64,000 bases of DNA. It comes from JBNJFY01 sp051747265. Its GTDB lineage: Bacteria; Bacteroidota; Rhodothermia; Balneolales; Balneolaceae. The position numbers and the translations under genes are program-made. The stretch spans positions 682,001 through 746,000 of the forward strand of contig JBNJFY010000001.1 in assembly GCA_051747265.1 (NCBI GenBank). Direction: 5' to 3'. Shown here in pieces: positions 9,930-19,070 of the stretch; the first letter of the stretch is position 1; every line of letters begins with the position of its first letter. The notes under the pieces are model-generated. The model worked only from the letters and a program-made list of their open reading frames with translations, was not told where the DNA came from and did no database searches.

Positions 9930-11498
9930 TCAGTTTGTAGAATTCGCAGGTTCAGGATCAGCATTGGTCATGGGTACTTGACCGATGGAAAGATCATATT
10001 GCGCTTTTGCGCTTAGATATTCGAAAACCATAGAGGCGTAATTCAGTTCGGCCTGCTGAACTTGAAGTTCGGCATTGGAAACATCCAGCTGGGATCCCAC
10101 GCCATTTTGCAATCGGGATTTGGCAATATCGTAACCTCGGCGAGCTTGTTTGATGGCTAAACGTCGTGCTTCCAGAGTTTGGTACGTCTTTTCGATGGTT
10201 TCCTGAGCCGAAATAATTTCCGACTTGGCCGTCCGCTTGGTTTGCTCTATCTGTTCTTCGATGTCGCGTTGTTCGATTTTAGCCCGGTTCACATTGGATA
10301 TTCGCTCTAAACCGGTAAATAGCGGTACACTTAAGTTAAAACCCAAGGTCTGGAAACGAGCCCGCTGATTGCTCTCTCCAAAAAAATTAGGTGTTCCAGC
10401 TTGTGAAGCCGTCCACTGCAGATTATAGGTGGCTTCCAAGGTGGGTAAGAAGCGACTCTTGATAGCCGTTATCTCCCGATCCTTAAGCTGTGTTTGAACA
10501 TCCAGGATACGCAAATCACCTCGCCAATCTTCCATCATCATCATAAGATCGTCAGAGGGATCCAGCTTGAGTGGTGTCTGGGTATCGATCTCTTTTAATT
10601 CCTTATTCACAGCAGCCACGGCCTGATCCGAACGAATGTCGAATTCACTCAGATCACCAACAACCCTAATCTCCAATTGTATAGGCAGCCCCAACGTTTC
10701 CAGCAACTTGCGGTAGGCTTGATCCAGCGCGTATTTTGCTTCGGTTAACTGAGGGCGCTCATTGGCCAGCTGCACTTCCAGCTGCAACACATCATATTCA
10801 TCCAGCAGACCGGCGTCGTATCGCTTCCGGTTTTCATTCAAGTTTTCTTGGATCCGCCGGATCGCTTGCTCCTGCAAGCCCAATCGTTCCTTCGCGATCA
10901 ATACATTGTAGTACTGCAGGCGCGTTTGCGTGATGATTTGTTGGGTGGTCGCTCGCAAGTTTTCTTGCTGGGCCGACTTATATAGTGAGGAGGTGGCAAT
11001 ACCAATGATCGCCTCACCCCGAAAAATGGTTTGCGACACCGAAAAACCGCCGTCCCAATTATTATCCGTTCCAAATTGCAAGGGAATCAACTCATCAGCA
11101 GGAGCCGTAGGATCAAAGAATTTTGCCGGCACAAAGTTAACCGGGATCTCCAAATTACGCGTATAACTGATATTGGAGCTGATTTCCGGCATTACATTAC
11201 TCCAGGCAATCTTCACTTGTTCATCCGCATCCTCAACAGATAACCAGGCACGCTTGATATTTGAATTATTAGCCAGCGCCAGACTGATGGCTTGCTTGAT
11301 GGTCACCTCCTGGCTGGATAAATCCGCAACATTCATTTGCTTGGTTTGCTGGGCATGCAGCACAGGGATTGTCATCAAGCCAAACAGCAAAATACTCAGC
11401 AGAGCAGATCGCATGAATTGTGACAGCAATCGTGATCTATTCACGTTATAATTTCGTTTGAGAGTTAACATTAAGCTTCGGTTCATAAATCGTTCCAT
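9930..11498 (-). CDS. TolC-family outer-membrane efflux channel
   Basis: The protein shows the duplicated OEP pattern of TolC: ISLALANNSNIKRAWLSVEDA near the N-terminus, long helical stretches, and a second half ending AELQVQQAELNYASMVFEYLSAKAQ. A hydrophobic signal segment ending LHAQQ is present. The frame opens with a TTG at 11528 that overlaps tetR. ATGs at 11498, 11486 and 11414 are possible, and 11414 gives the most normal signal peptide length. The 11498 start used here is provisional. It should form the exit duct for the adjacent RND pump. Confidence 0.88.
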   Translation of the reverse strand: MERFMNRSLMLTLKRNYNVNRSRLLSQFMRSALLSILLFGLMTIPVLHAQQTKQMNVADLSSQEVTIKQAISLALANNSNIKRAWLSVEDADEQVKIAWSNVMPEISSNISYTRNLEIPVNFVPAKFFDPTAPADELIPLQFGTDNNWDGGFSVSQTIFRGEAIIGIATSSLYKSAQQENLRATTQQIITQTRLQYYNVLIAKERLGLQEQAIRRIQENLNENRKRYDAGLLDEYDVLQLEVQLANERPQLTEAKYALDQAYRKLLETLGLPIQLEIRVVGDLSEFDIRSDQAVAAVNKELKEIDTQTPLKLDPSDDLMMMMEDWRGDLRILDVQTQLKDREITAIKSRFLPTLEATYNLQWTASQAGTPNFFGESNQRARFQTLGFNLSVPLFTGLERISNVNRAKIEQRDIEEQIEQTKRTAKSEIISAQETIEKTYQTLEARRLAIKQARRGYDIAKSRLQNGVGSQLDVSNAELQVQQAELNYASMVFEYLSAKAQYDLSIGQVPMTNADPEPANSTN

Positions 11499-11508
11499 CG
11501 ATACGGAG

Positions 11509-12222
11509 CTATCCAACTGAAGTTTCAACAGAAAATGACCCTAAGTCATTTTTTCCTTTTTCGGTACTTATGCCTCGCAACACGAGTAGCATGAATTCCC
11601 GAAACATCTGTTCGGTTTCCATGTCTAAATCTTTGAGAATACTAAAATAATGACCGCTGGATTCCAGGTGAGTCATCTGAATCAACCCGCGGGTAGCACC
11701 CCAAATTTGAATGGCCAGTTTTCGGGGATCAAACTCATCGCTAATGGTACCGTCTTGCATACCCACCTGCAGAGCACGAGTAATGTACCCGATAGCTTCG
11801 TTCAGGTATTCATCGCACCGCTTTCCGATTTCACTATTGGCCAGCTCTTTGGTATCCGTATAGGCTTCAAAGTACATAAAAGCATCAAAATAGTGGGGAT
11901 TCTCTTGCACAAACTGGATATAACTAGACCCCAAATCGCGGATCATTTGAATGCCGGACTTATCCGAAACCAACACTTTAGCCAGCAGGGCATTCAACTG
12001 AATAGATCCACGCTCGCAAAGCCCGAGATACAACTCCATTTTGTTGTGAAAGTACAAGTATAACGTCCCCTTGCTAAGCTCCGCGCGTTCCGCGATTTCA
12101 TCCATCCGGGTGGCCTCCAATCCTTTCCGCAAAACCACTGATTCCGCGGCATCCAAAATAGCCTCTCGGCGCCTTTTCTTCTCTCGCTCTTTTCTAGAAA
12201 TCTTGCTCATAATTTTACCCAT
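11509..12222 (-). CDS. TetR/AcrR-family transcriptional regulator
   Basis: This 237-residue protein has a highly basic N-terminus (KEREKKRRREAIL) leading into a TetR helix-turn-helix at about 40-66 (MDEIAERAELSKGTLYLYF), followed by an all-helical ligand-binding domain. It is the first gene of the tolC-adaptor-RND run and most likely represses it. A palindrome TGAC-N5-GTCA lies 2 bp upstream of its ATG (12225-12237). A second ATG at 12210 would give 233 residues and leave more room for a leader. The inducing ligand is unknown. Confidence 0.9.
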   Translation of the reverse strand: MGKIMSKISRKEREKKRRREAILDAAESVVLRKGLEATRMDEIAERAELSKGTLYLYFHNKMELYLGLCERGSIQLNALLAKVLVSDKSGIQMIRDLGSSYIQFVQENPHYFDAFMYFEAYTDTKELANSEIGKRCDEYLNEAIGYITRALQVGMQDGTISDEFDPRKLAIQIWGATRGLIQMTHLESSGHYFSILKDLDMETEQMFREFMLLVLRGISTEKGKNDLGSFSVETSVG

Positions 12223-12224
12223 AC

Positions 12225-12237
12225 TGACTCTCGGTCA
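12225..12237 (-). promoter_or_regulatory. Candidate TetR operator
   Basis: On the minus strand the sequence reads TGACCGAGAGTCA, two 4-bp inverted arms with a 5-bp spacer, immediately before the tetR start. Position and symmetry fit autoregulation of the efflux operon. It is a single site found by eye, so binding is inferred. Confidence 0.4.
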
Positions 12238-12412
12238 TTTTGTGACGCGAAGTTAAATAACTGAGCATCGCATAACAAATGGAATTCCCACCTTCGTTCG
12301 CTCTTACGAAAATTTAATATTTCTCGCTTACACAGGGGCTCTGGTTATTCGGGGTTATGAGTTATTCGCATTACTTTATGCGCTTTCCCAAGAACCGATC
12401 AATATCATCTAC

Positions 12413-13318
12413 GTGACCTCATCACAGAAACAGCTAGCCGTTGAACTTTCTCTATTGAGTATTGCCATTATCTGGGCTCTAAACTTTTCCATTATAAAAA
12501 TTGCGCTGGAAGAGTTTGATCCCCTTTCCTTTAACGCCATGCGATTCACGCTCTCCTCAATATTGATTTGGATTATCGTACTGAAACGAGGTTTACGCGT
12601 GAATGTCCCCAAAAAAGACTGGCTTAAAATCTTGGGCATGGGCCTGCTGGGTAGTTTTGTCTATCAAGGCTTATTTATCATTGGTATTGACTATACCTAC
12701 TCGGCCAACGCTGCCGTTATGTTGGGAACCATTCCCATATGGGTGGGGGTGTTCTCCCACCTATTCACCAGTGACAAGCTAAGCTCCTTCAAAGGACTTG
12801 GTGTTTTATTGGGCTTTCTGGGCGTGCTAGTGATCATATTGGGGGGAGATGGAAGATTGGACTTCTCCTCCGATTCCTTTCTGGGTGACATTATCATTGT
12901 ATTGGCCGCTATGGTTTGGGCCGGATATACCTTGTTATCCAAACCGATGCTTAACAAGTATCCCCCCATCGTCTATTCCGCCTTGATGTCTACAGTGGGC
13001 GGATTTGCCTTAATCGTGGCCGGGATCCCGCCGATGACTCAACTCCCCTGGACCGAAATCAGCTGGGCGGCCTGGGGCGGTTTACTATATAGCGGCTTGC
13101 TCGCTATTGGTGCAGCCTATATTATTTGGAACTATGGCATACAGACCGTAGGGGCCGTTCGAACAGCCACTTATCAAAATTTGGTCCCCGTATTGGGACT
13201 GATTTTTGGGGTGGTATTAATGGGAGATCCTTTGGGCTGGTTACAGTATTTGGGATCTGCCGCCGTAATTTTTGGTATAATCATTACGCGTCGTCCCGAT
13301 AAATCCGAAAAAAAATGA
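12413..13318 (+). CDS. EamA/DMT-family transporter
   Basis: This 301-residue protein has ten predicted helices and two EamA repeats (about 10-140 and 155-292), including SLLSIAIIWALNFSIIKIAL and the second-half YTLLSKPMLNKYPPIVYSA. It starts with GTG at 12413; no ATG gives the first helix. It is divergent from tetR across a 190-bp region that must hold both promoters, so the TetR protein could influence it too. The substrate is unknown. Confidence 0.88.
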   Translation: MTSSQKQLAVELSLLSIAIIWALNFSIIKIALEEFDPLSFNAMRFTLSSILIWIIVLKRGLRVNVPKKDWLKILGMGLLGSFVYQGLFIIGIDYTYSANAAVMLGTIPIWVGVFSHLFTSDKLSSFKGLGVLLGFLGVLVIILGGDGRLDFSSDSFLGDIIIVLAAMVWAGYTLLSKPMLNKYPPIVYSALMSTVGGFALIVAGIPPMTQLPWTEISWAAWGGLLYSGLLAIGAAYIIWNYGIQTVGAVRTATYQNLVPVLGLIFGVVLMGDPLGWLQYLGSAAVIFGIIITRRPDKSEKK

Positions 13319-13358
13319 TAGCTTCCACAAAGAGAGCACATTCAACGATACAACATCC

Positions 13359-15131
13359 ATGAATCGATATATGGAGATTATTACCACATTTACCGACCGC
13401 TGGCCATCATTGAATCAATGGTTGGCCGTATGGCTCTCTTTGGTAACGCTACTCATAGGCACCGATACCCTACTCGCTCAGAACAATCAACCACAATCCA
13501 GTGGCTCGTTTCAGCAGAATACCCTGGACCATCGGGAAGCGGGTTTTTATGTCGATCCGCTACTGGAGTTTTTAAAAAAAGATGGCCCTGTACCTGATGA
13601 TTTTTTAACTCGCATTCCTTACCAATTACGTCCCGGCGACGTGCTCTCCATCCAGTTGAAAATGCCCCAAAAGTGGATGGGCCGCGGCTTGATTGTAAAT
13701 AGTAGTGGCGATATTTGGATTCCAAATATTGGCCCAGTGTCGGTGAATGGACTAACTTTAAATGAAGCCCTTCAAAAAGTCGAAGATCAGCTCAGTGAGC
13801 AGTATCAAACCCCTCAAGTAGTTGTCAGCCTAGACCAAATTCGTCCTTTTGACGTGCACTTATCCAGTAAGCATTTACAATCAGGACGGTTTACCATTCC
13901 CGCTGGAACCCGACTATCGGAGCTGTTGGAAGCAAGCATTCGTCAAAAAGTAGCTGGAAAAGATCAAACCATTTCCAGCCTGACTATGTCGAAACTTAAT
14001 TCCCTGGGCATCAACGGGCGCCAGATATTAGTGCATCACAAGCAAAACCTAACCGATACCCTTGATCTGGCCCCCTATTTAACCCAGCAGGAGCAACGAG
14101 CGGATGTGGATCCCTTTTTGCGGGATGGCGATCGCATCAAAATATCTCCCCTGACCAAAGAAACCCCCTTTATTGGAATTAGCGGGGCAGTAAACGACCC
14201 TGTAGAATTACCCTACAACACCACCGACAAACTCTCCGACTTACTGGAATACGCCGGCGGATTGTTAGACAACGCAGACTCTGATTCCATACGGGTGATT
14301 CGAGCTCATCGTCGAAAAATCGAATTCTTTACGGCTGAGGAGGCTAGCGAAGTCTCCCTGACTGCGAATGATCGTATTGTAGTGCCCTACCAAACCACCC
14401 AGCGCCAGCTGAGTTCGGCCCGTATTGAGGTAGCCGGTGAAATCCGATTCCCGGGGACCTATCCTATAGACGAAGGGGAGACTTCGGTAGAAGAAATCAT
14501 ATCCTTAGCCGGTGGTCCCACCCCTGATGCCCTGGAGCGTGCCGCTTACATTCAACGCTCGCAAGAGTCGATGCCCGACGATCAGCTGACCGACGGGTTA
14601 AACACCGTGGACCCGCGCACCCTAAAACGGGCTTCCGACCAACTCCGACAAGGCTTTGAGTACTTGGAACTGGAAGCCGCCTTGGATAAAAATCGCTCTT
14701 ATATTGATTTAAGTGATACTGAGGATCTCCGTTCAACCTCTCTGTCCAACGGAGATCGGGTAGTTATACCGCGAGATTATCAGGCCGTATTGGTACTGGG
14801 ACAAGTAAATCGCCCCGGTTATCAATCCTTTGAAACAGAAAAGACTATCGATGACTATATTGATAAAGCAGACGGCTTAACCATTGCCGCCGATCAAGAT
14901 CGAATTTTTGTGATTGAAGCGGGTACCAAAGCATGGATTCCCTATCAGGAAGCCACATTGGCATCCGGTGATATGATATTCGTAGATCGCGTACCACTGG
15001 ATGAGCTGGATGCTCAACGGACCTATGAAATACAGCTCAAAAATTTAAGAAGAAGCAATCTGCAACTTATCTTAACCAGTATCAGCACCATCACCGCGGT
15101 TATTACGACCTATGTAGCACTATTTCGATGA
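13359..15131 (+). CDS. Polysaccharide export protein with SLBB domains (Wza-like)
   Basis: This 590-residue secreted/outer-membrane protein has a long N-region and a hydrophobic core ending LLAQ. A Poly_export domain follows (about 85-165, YQLRPGDVLSIQLK and PNIGPVSVNGLTLNEA). At least three SLBB-type ligand-binding repeats come next (about 270-345, 350-420 with IRFPGTYPIDEGETSVEEII, and 480-545 with GQVNRPGYQSFETEKTI). A C-terminal transmembrane helix (LQLILTSISTITAVITTYVA) ends the protein. It should form the exit pore for capsular or exopolysaccharide. The ending overlaps the next glycosyltransferase by 4 bp (ATGA), so the two are translationally coupled. Confidence 0.9.
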   Translation: MNRYMEIITTFTDRWPSLNQWLAVWLSLVTLLIGTDTLLAQNNQPQSSGSFQQNTLDHREAGFYVDPLLEFLKKDGPVPDDFLTRIPYQLRPGDVLSIQLKMPQKWMGRGLIVNSSGDIWIPNIGPVSVNGLTLNEALQKVEDQLSEQYQTPQVVVSLDQIRPFDVHLSSKHLQSGRFTIPAGTRLSELLEASIRQKVAGKDQTISSLTMSKLNSLGINGRQILVHHKQNLTDTLDLAPYLTQQEQRADVDPFLRDGDRIKISPLTKETPFIGISGAVNDPVELPYNTTDKLSDLLEYAGGLLDNADSDSIRVIRAHRRKIEFFTAEEASEVSLTANDRIVVPYQTTQRQLSSARIEVAGEIRFPGTYPIDEGETSVEEIISLAGGPTPDALERAAYIQRSQESMPDDQLTDGLNTVDPRTLKRASDQLRQGFEYLELEAALDKNRSYIDLSDTEDLRSTSLSNGDRVVIPRDYQAVLVLGQVNRPGYQSFETEKTIDDYIDKADGLTIAADQDRIFVIEAGTKAWIPYQEATLASGDMIFVDRVPLDELDAQRTYEIQLKNLRRSNLQLILTSISTITAVITTYVALFR

Positions 15132-16348
15132 GAGTACTCTATTTGACGCAATATTATCCTCCAACCATCGGAGCCGGCTCTGTTCGAAGTGCCGCCATGG
15201 TTCAAACCTGGGCAGAGCGAGACTGGACGATTGATGTAGTCACCGAATATCCGGTTTACCCGTTGGGCACGGCGATGGATCTTACCAAAGTACAAGAGGT
15301 GGAGCTGGAAACCCCAAAAGGCGTAACTGTGCATCGGGTTAAAACCGCAGAATATACCCCGGCCTCTTTTCTTCAAAAATTGTGGAACCAACTCAGTTTT
15401 TTAATCGCATCGGTACTATTCATTTTACGCCATCCTCAATCTTACGACTTGGTTTATGTGACCTCCCCGCCACTGTTTCCAGCGTTTGGCGGACTACTTC
15501 TCAAGAAAATTTTGGGTGCCCGTCTCACAGTAGAACTTCGTGATCTTTGGCCGGATGCCATTCAGCCTCATACCCCCATCGGAACCAATTCATGGGGCTA
15601 TCAACTGCTTAAGCGCATGGAAGAATATTTGTATGATCAGGCCGATCGACTGGTCACCGTGACGCCGGAATCCAAGCAGATGATCAAACCGCTAAGCAAC
15701 GGCACGCCAGTATCTATGATTCGCAATGGTGTGGACGATCAAACCTTTACACCTACCAACGGGGTCCCCGTGGAGCCCAGCCCAACCTTTACGGTGGGTT
15801 ACGTAGGATCCTTTGCCTCACAGCATGATTTGCGCACACTGTTGAAAGCCGCAGAATTGTGTTCAACAGATCCAGAAATTGAATTTCAAATTATTGGCAG
15901 CGGGAAACGAGAAGCCGAATTTCGACGTCTGTTGCAAGCTCATCCCCAAGCCAAGGTCAACTGGATGGGGCTTCAACCACATGACAAAGTACCCTCGCTA
16001 ATTCGACACTTCGATGTGGCCGTAAATCCCATCATAGAATCAGCGGCGACACGCTCGTCGGTGACGGTCAAATTTTATGAATACCTGGCTTGTGGAGTTC
16101 CGGTCATCAATTCCGCCCGTGGTGCCGCCGAAGAGCTGGGCGAACAGTCCGGCGCGGTGATCTCCATTGACCCCAATTCCCCAGAAGCACTTCGGGATAT
16201 CATCCTAGAGCTGAAGAATAATCCATCCCGGCTCCAACAGCTACAAAAGGCTGCGATCGGGTATTTCAAATCCGAAGGATCTCGCTTTTCCCGAAGTTTT
16301 CAAGCCAACAAGCTAGCCGATATCCTCAATACGGAAATCATCCGCTAA
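15128..16348 (+). CDS. Glycosyltransferase family 4 (WbuB-like)
   Basis: This 406-residue GT-B-fold enzyme has an N-terminal acceptor domain starting VLYLTQYYPPTIGAGSVR and a C-terminal nucleotide-sugar half. The latter includes VGYVGSFASQHDLRTLLKA and the E-x7-E motif region (KFYEYLACGVPVI). It most likely transfers a sugar from a UDP- or GDP-sugar to a lipid-linked oligosaccharide at the inner face of the cytoplasmic membrane. Its ATG overlaps the exporter stop. The exact sugar cannot be told. Confidence 0.88.
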   Translation: MRVLYLTQYYPPTIGAGSVRSAAMVQTWAERDWTIDVVTEYPVYPLGTAMDLTKVQEVELETPKGVTVHRVKTAEYTPASFLQKLWNQLSFLIASVLFILRHPQSYDLVYVTSPPLFPAFGGLLLKKILGARLTVELRDLWPDAIQPHTPIGTNSWGYQLLKRMEEYLYDQADRLVTVTPESKQMIKPLSNGTPVSMIRNGVDDQTFTPTNGVPVEPSPTFTVGYVGSFASQHDLRTLLKAAELCSTDPEIEFQIIGSGKREAEFRRLLQAHPQAKVNWMGLQPHDKVPSLIRHFDVAVNPIIESAATRSSVTVKFYEYLACGVPVINSARGAAEELGEQSGAVISIDPNSPEALRDIILELKNNPSRLQQLQKAAIGYFKSEGSRFSRSFQANKLADILNTEIIR

Positions 16349-16454
16349 TCATGGCAACTTGCACCCTTGCCCGGATTCCCGCATCATTGGATATGTTCGA
16401 TATTGTTCCCAATCTCCAATTAAAACTTGTTGAGTAGCTAGAACCGATCGATTA

Positions 16455-17657
16455 ATGGAATCAAACACACCGCAAAACAACGCCATTATAGAATTTTTGA
16501 CCTACTGTATCGGTCATCGCTCTTTTTTAATTAAAGGACTGATTATGATCGGCCTGCTCAGCGCGGGCATCAGTTTGATACTGCCCAAGGAGTACCAAAC
16601 GTCCGCGGTCATTTTACCCCCCGGCTCTTCCAGCTCCGGCTTGTTATCCATTTTGCCGCCCAATATGGCCGAAGGCTTATCCGGTGCCATTGGATCCGCG
16701 GCATCGGGGCAAGGCGAAACCAATAAAGCGATGGCTATTCTGCGCAGTGAGAGCCTGGCCCGAAACACCATCCAACGGTTTGACCTGATGGATCGCTATG
16801 GAGCCAAGGTAATGGAACATGCCCAGCAGATCTTCAACGATCACGTGCAGTTTGATTTCGATGAAGAGGGGATGATCCGTACGTCGGTGCGCACCGAAAC
16901 CGGTTATTTCCATTGGGATGAACAGGAGACCAAAGCCCGACATCTGGGAAAGGAAATGTCTGATTATATTTTGTTTCAAATCGACTCCATCTATACGGCA
17001 TTGAGCACCCAAAAAGCCTCCTACGAGCGCCAGATGATCGAGCGGCGACTCAACCAAAACCGGGCGGATATCGACAGCTTACAACGTCGCCTGGAACAGT
17101 TTGGGGCTAAATACGGCATCGTGGATCTGACCGAGCAGATGAAGACCGCGGTACAGATGGCCGGCGAGCTAAAAACACAGATGGTTAAGCAGCAGATCCA
17201 GGTGGGAGTTATGAAAGAGCTGTTTAATAATGAGACATCGGATATTCGAGAAAAAGAGCTGACCATCCGGAAATTAGAACATGAGTTGAGGGACCTGATC
17301 AACACATCCACTCAAACCGACTCTTTACGCATACTACCTTCCTTTAGGCAAGCCCCGCAACTACAATCACAATACACGGAGTTACAACTGGAGGTAGCCA
17401 TGCAAACCGAGTTATACAAATTTTTGACCCAGCAATATGAGCAAGCGCGCATTCAGGAAACCCAGAATACCCCATCCTTGCAAATTTTGGATCAACCGGT
17501 GTTAGCTACCAAACGGTCGGCACCCCGGCGATCCATTTTTGTAATTCTGGCTACCGGCGGAGGATTTTTTGTACTGTTACTTTCTCTGGTGCTGTACGAC
17601 AAATGGTACCTTCCCTACAAACCGGCCCTGCAAGAGGCTTGGCAAGAATCCCAATAA
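16455..17657 (+). CDS. Wzz/chain-length-determinant-like protein
   Basis: The 400-residue protein has a transmembrane helix near each end (about 25-43 and 358-380) flanking a long coiled-coil periplasmic domain (about 160-340, rich in Gln/Glu/Leu). A PKEYQTSAVILPP segment follows TM1, and a Pro-rich APRRSIF stretch precedes TM2. This is the polysaccharide co-polymerase architecture, which sets chain length together with the Wzy polymerase next door. It lacks the cytoplasmic tyrosine-kinase domain of Wzc, so any kinase is elsewhere. Confidence 0.85.
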   Translation: MESNTPQNNAIIEFLTYCIGHRSFLIKGLIMIGLLSAGISLILPKEYQTSAVILPPGSSSSGLLSILPPNMAEGLSGAIGSAASGQGETNKAMAILRSESLARNTIQRFDLMDRYGAKVMEHAQQIFNDHVQFDFDEEGMIRTSVRTETGYFHWDEQETKARHLGKEMSDYILFQIDSIYTALSTQKASYERQMIERRLNQNRADIDSLQRRLEQFGAKYGIVDLTEQMKTAVQMAGELKTQMVKQQIQVGVMKELFNNETSDIREKELTIRKLEHELRDLINTSTQTDSLRILPSFRQAPQLQSQYTELQLEVAMQTELYKFLTQQYEQARIQETQNTPSLQILDQPVLATKRSAPRRSIFVILATGGGFFVLLLSLVLYDKWYLPYKPALQEAWQESQ

Positions 17658-17669
17658 CCTGATTATACC

Positions 17670-19070
17670 ATGACGCGGTTAGCCCCATTCATCGAACGTG
17701 ATGAGATCCGCTTGACCCTCCTGATATTATTTTGGGGCTTGGTGGTAGCTACCGGGACCTATTGGCTGATGGGCGTCGTGGCTGGATCGGCCCTGTTTCT
17801 AACCGGTATTGTGTTGGTCCAAACGGAGCGCTATCCGTTGCTGATCGGCACGCTCTGGATCTCCACCGCTATTTTATTACCCTCCATCAGCCTGAGCACC
17901 ACCCTGCCTGCCATTCGGGTGGAAGAGCTGTTTTATTACGGCTTCGTTCCACTTTACCTGCTATGGAAACAACCCCGACTTCCCAAACGATCTCAACAAT
18001 TTCTGCGATACTTCGGGCTGTTTTTAGGATTAGCGGTCCTTTCCTGGTTATTTGGTCGATTCTTTTGGGGAGTCCCCACCGGCAGTCGGGATATCGTTGA
18101 GCTGGTTAAGATGGGAAAAGTCGCTTTGATAGTAGCGTTCTTTTCATCTTTTAGCTTTCGCCGGATCGATCAAAAAGCGGTGCTGTACACATTGGTAGGA
18201 GCCATAACGATATCCGGGCTCGTGGGCTTCATGGGGCACTTCGGTATTGCTGGAGTAGACCGGTATATCGCTCCTTTCTACTCTCAAGCTCATCTGAGTT
18301 CTTTGGATGACCGTTTATTTGGGACCATCGGAAATCCCAATTCGTTTAGTGTACTACTGGTCATCGGAATAATCGGCTCCGCCCTTATCTCACAAATCTA
18401 CTTACGGGGAAGCAAACGCCTGTATCCCCTACTGCTAATTGGGTTTTTCGTTGGGCTAATTACCCTGACCGGATCCCGCACGGGCTTTGCATTAATGGCT
18501 CTGGCGTTTCTCCTGATTGCCGGTTATTTGGCTTGGACCTACCGTTGGGGTTGGTCGGCCTTATTAAGCAGCATTGCCTTAATGGCAGGCATTATAACCT
18601 TGGCACTACTGTTGGCTCCGGAAGCTATCAGTACCCGCTTGTTATCATTAACCTCCATCGGTGAGGATTTAAGTTTTCAAATGCGGCTGGTCAGTTGGTA
18701 CTTGAATGGGCTGATTTTTCTGGATTCCCCGATGATCGGTTGGGGGCCGGCCAAATATCTGCATCCTACCATCGTAGATAATGAGTACTTATTGATGCTT
18801 CGCCGGTATGGTCTTTTAGCTTTTCCATTCTATCTCAGTCTCTACGTGCATCCATTATATCACAGTTGGAGCTATGTGCGGAAGCACGCAAAAAGCATGA
18901 TCCAATCGCCACTACTGCTTCTTTTGATCGGCGGCACGGTAATCTTTTTGATTGCCAATCTGACCAACACGGTATTCATGGATATCCAGATGATGGATGT
19001 ATGGGCGGTGGTATTGGGAATTGGATTCGCGCTGATGAGCACCAACAGCGATCACGAGGATACCCACTGA
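17670..19070 (+). CDS. O-antigen polymerase/ligase family membrane protein (Wzy/WaaL-like)
   Basis: This 466-residue protein has about 11-12 hydrophobic helices. A large loop with FGTIGNPNSFSVLLVIGIIG is followed by LTGSRTGFALMALAFLL, the conserved Arg-containing pattern of the Wzy_C/O-antigen ligase family. A periplasmic loop follows before PMIGWGPAKYLHPTIVDNEY. It starts 12 bp after the Wzz-like gene. Its likely role is to polymerise repeat units or ligate them at the periplasmic face. Its 3' end overlaps the converging flippase gene by 19 bp. Confidence 0.85.
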   Translation: MTRLAPFIERDEIRLTLLILFWGLVVATGTYWLMGVVAGSALFLTGIVLVQTERYPLLIGTLWISTAILLPSISLSTTLPAIRVEELFYYGFVPLYLLWKQPRLPKRSQQFLRYFGLFLGLAVLSWLFGRFFWGVPTGSRDIVELVKMGKVALIVAFFSSFSFRRIDQKAVLYTLVGAITISGLVGFMGHFGIAGVDRYIAPFYSQAHLSSLDDRLFGTIGNPNSFSVLLVIGIIGSALISQIYLRGSKRLYPLLLIGFFVGLITLTGSRTGFALMALAFLLIAGYLAWTYRWGWSALLSSIALMAGIITLALLLAPEAISTRLLSLTSIGEDLSFQMRLVSWYLNGLIFLDSPMIGWGPAKYLHPTIVDNEYLLMLRRYGLLAFPFYLSLYVHPLYHSWSYVRKHAKSMIQSPLLLLLIGGTVIFLIANLTNTVFMDIQMMDVWAVVLGIGFALMSTNSDHEDTH

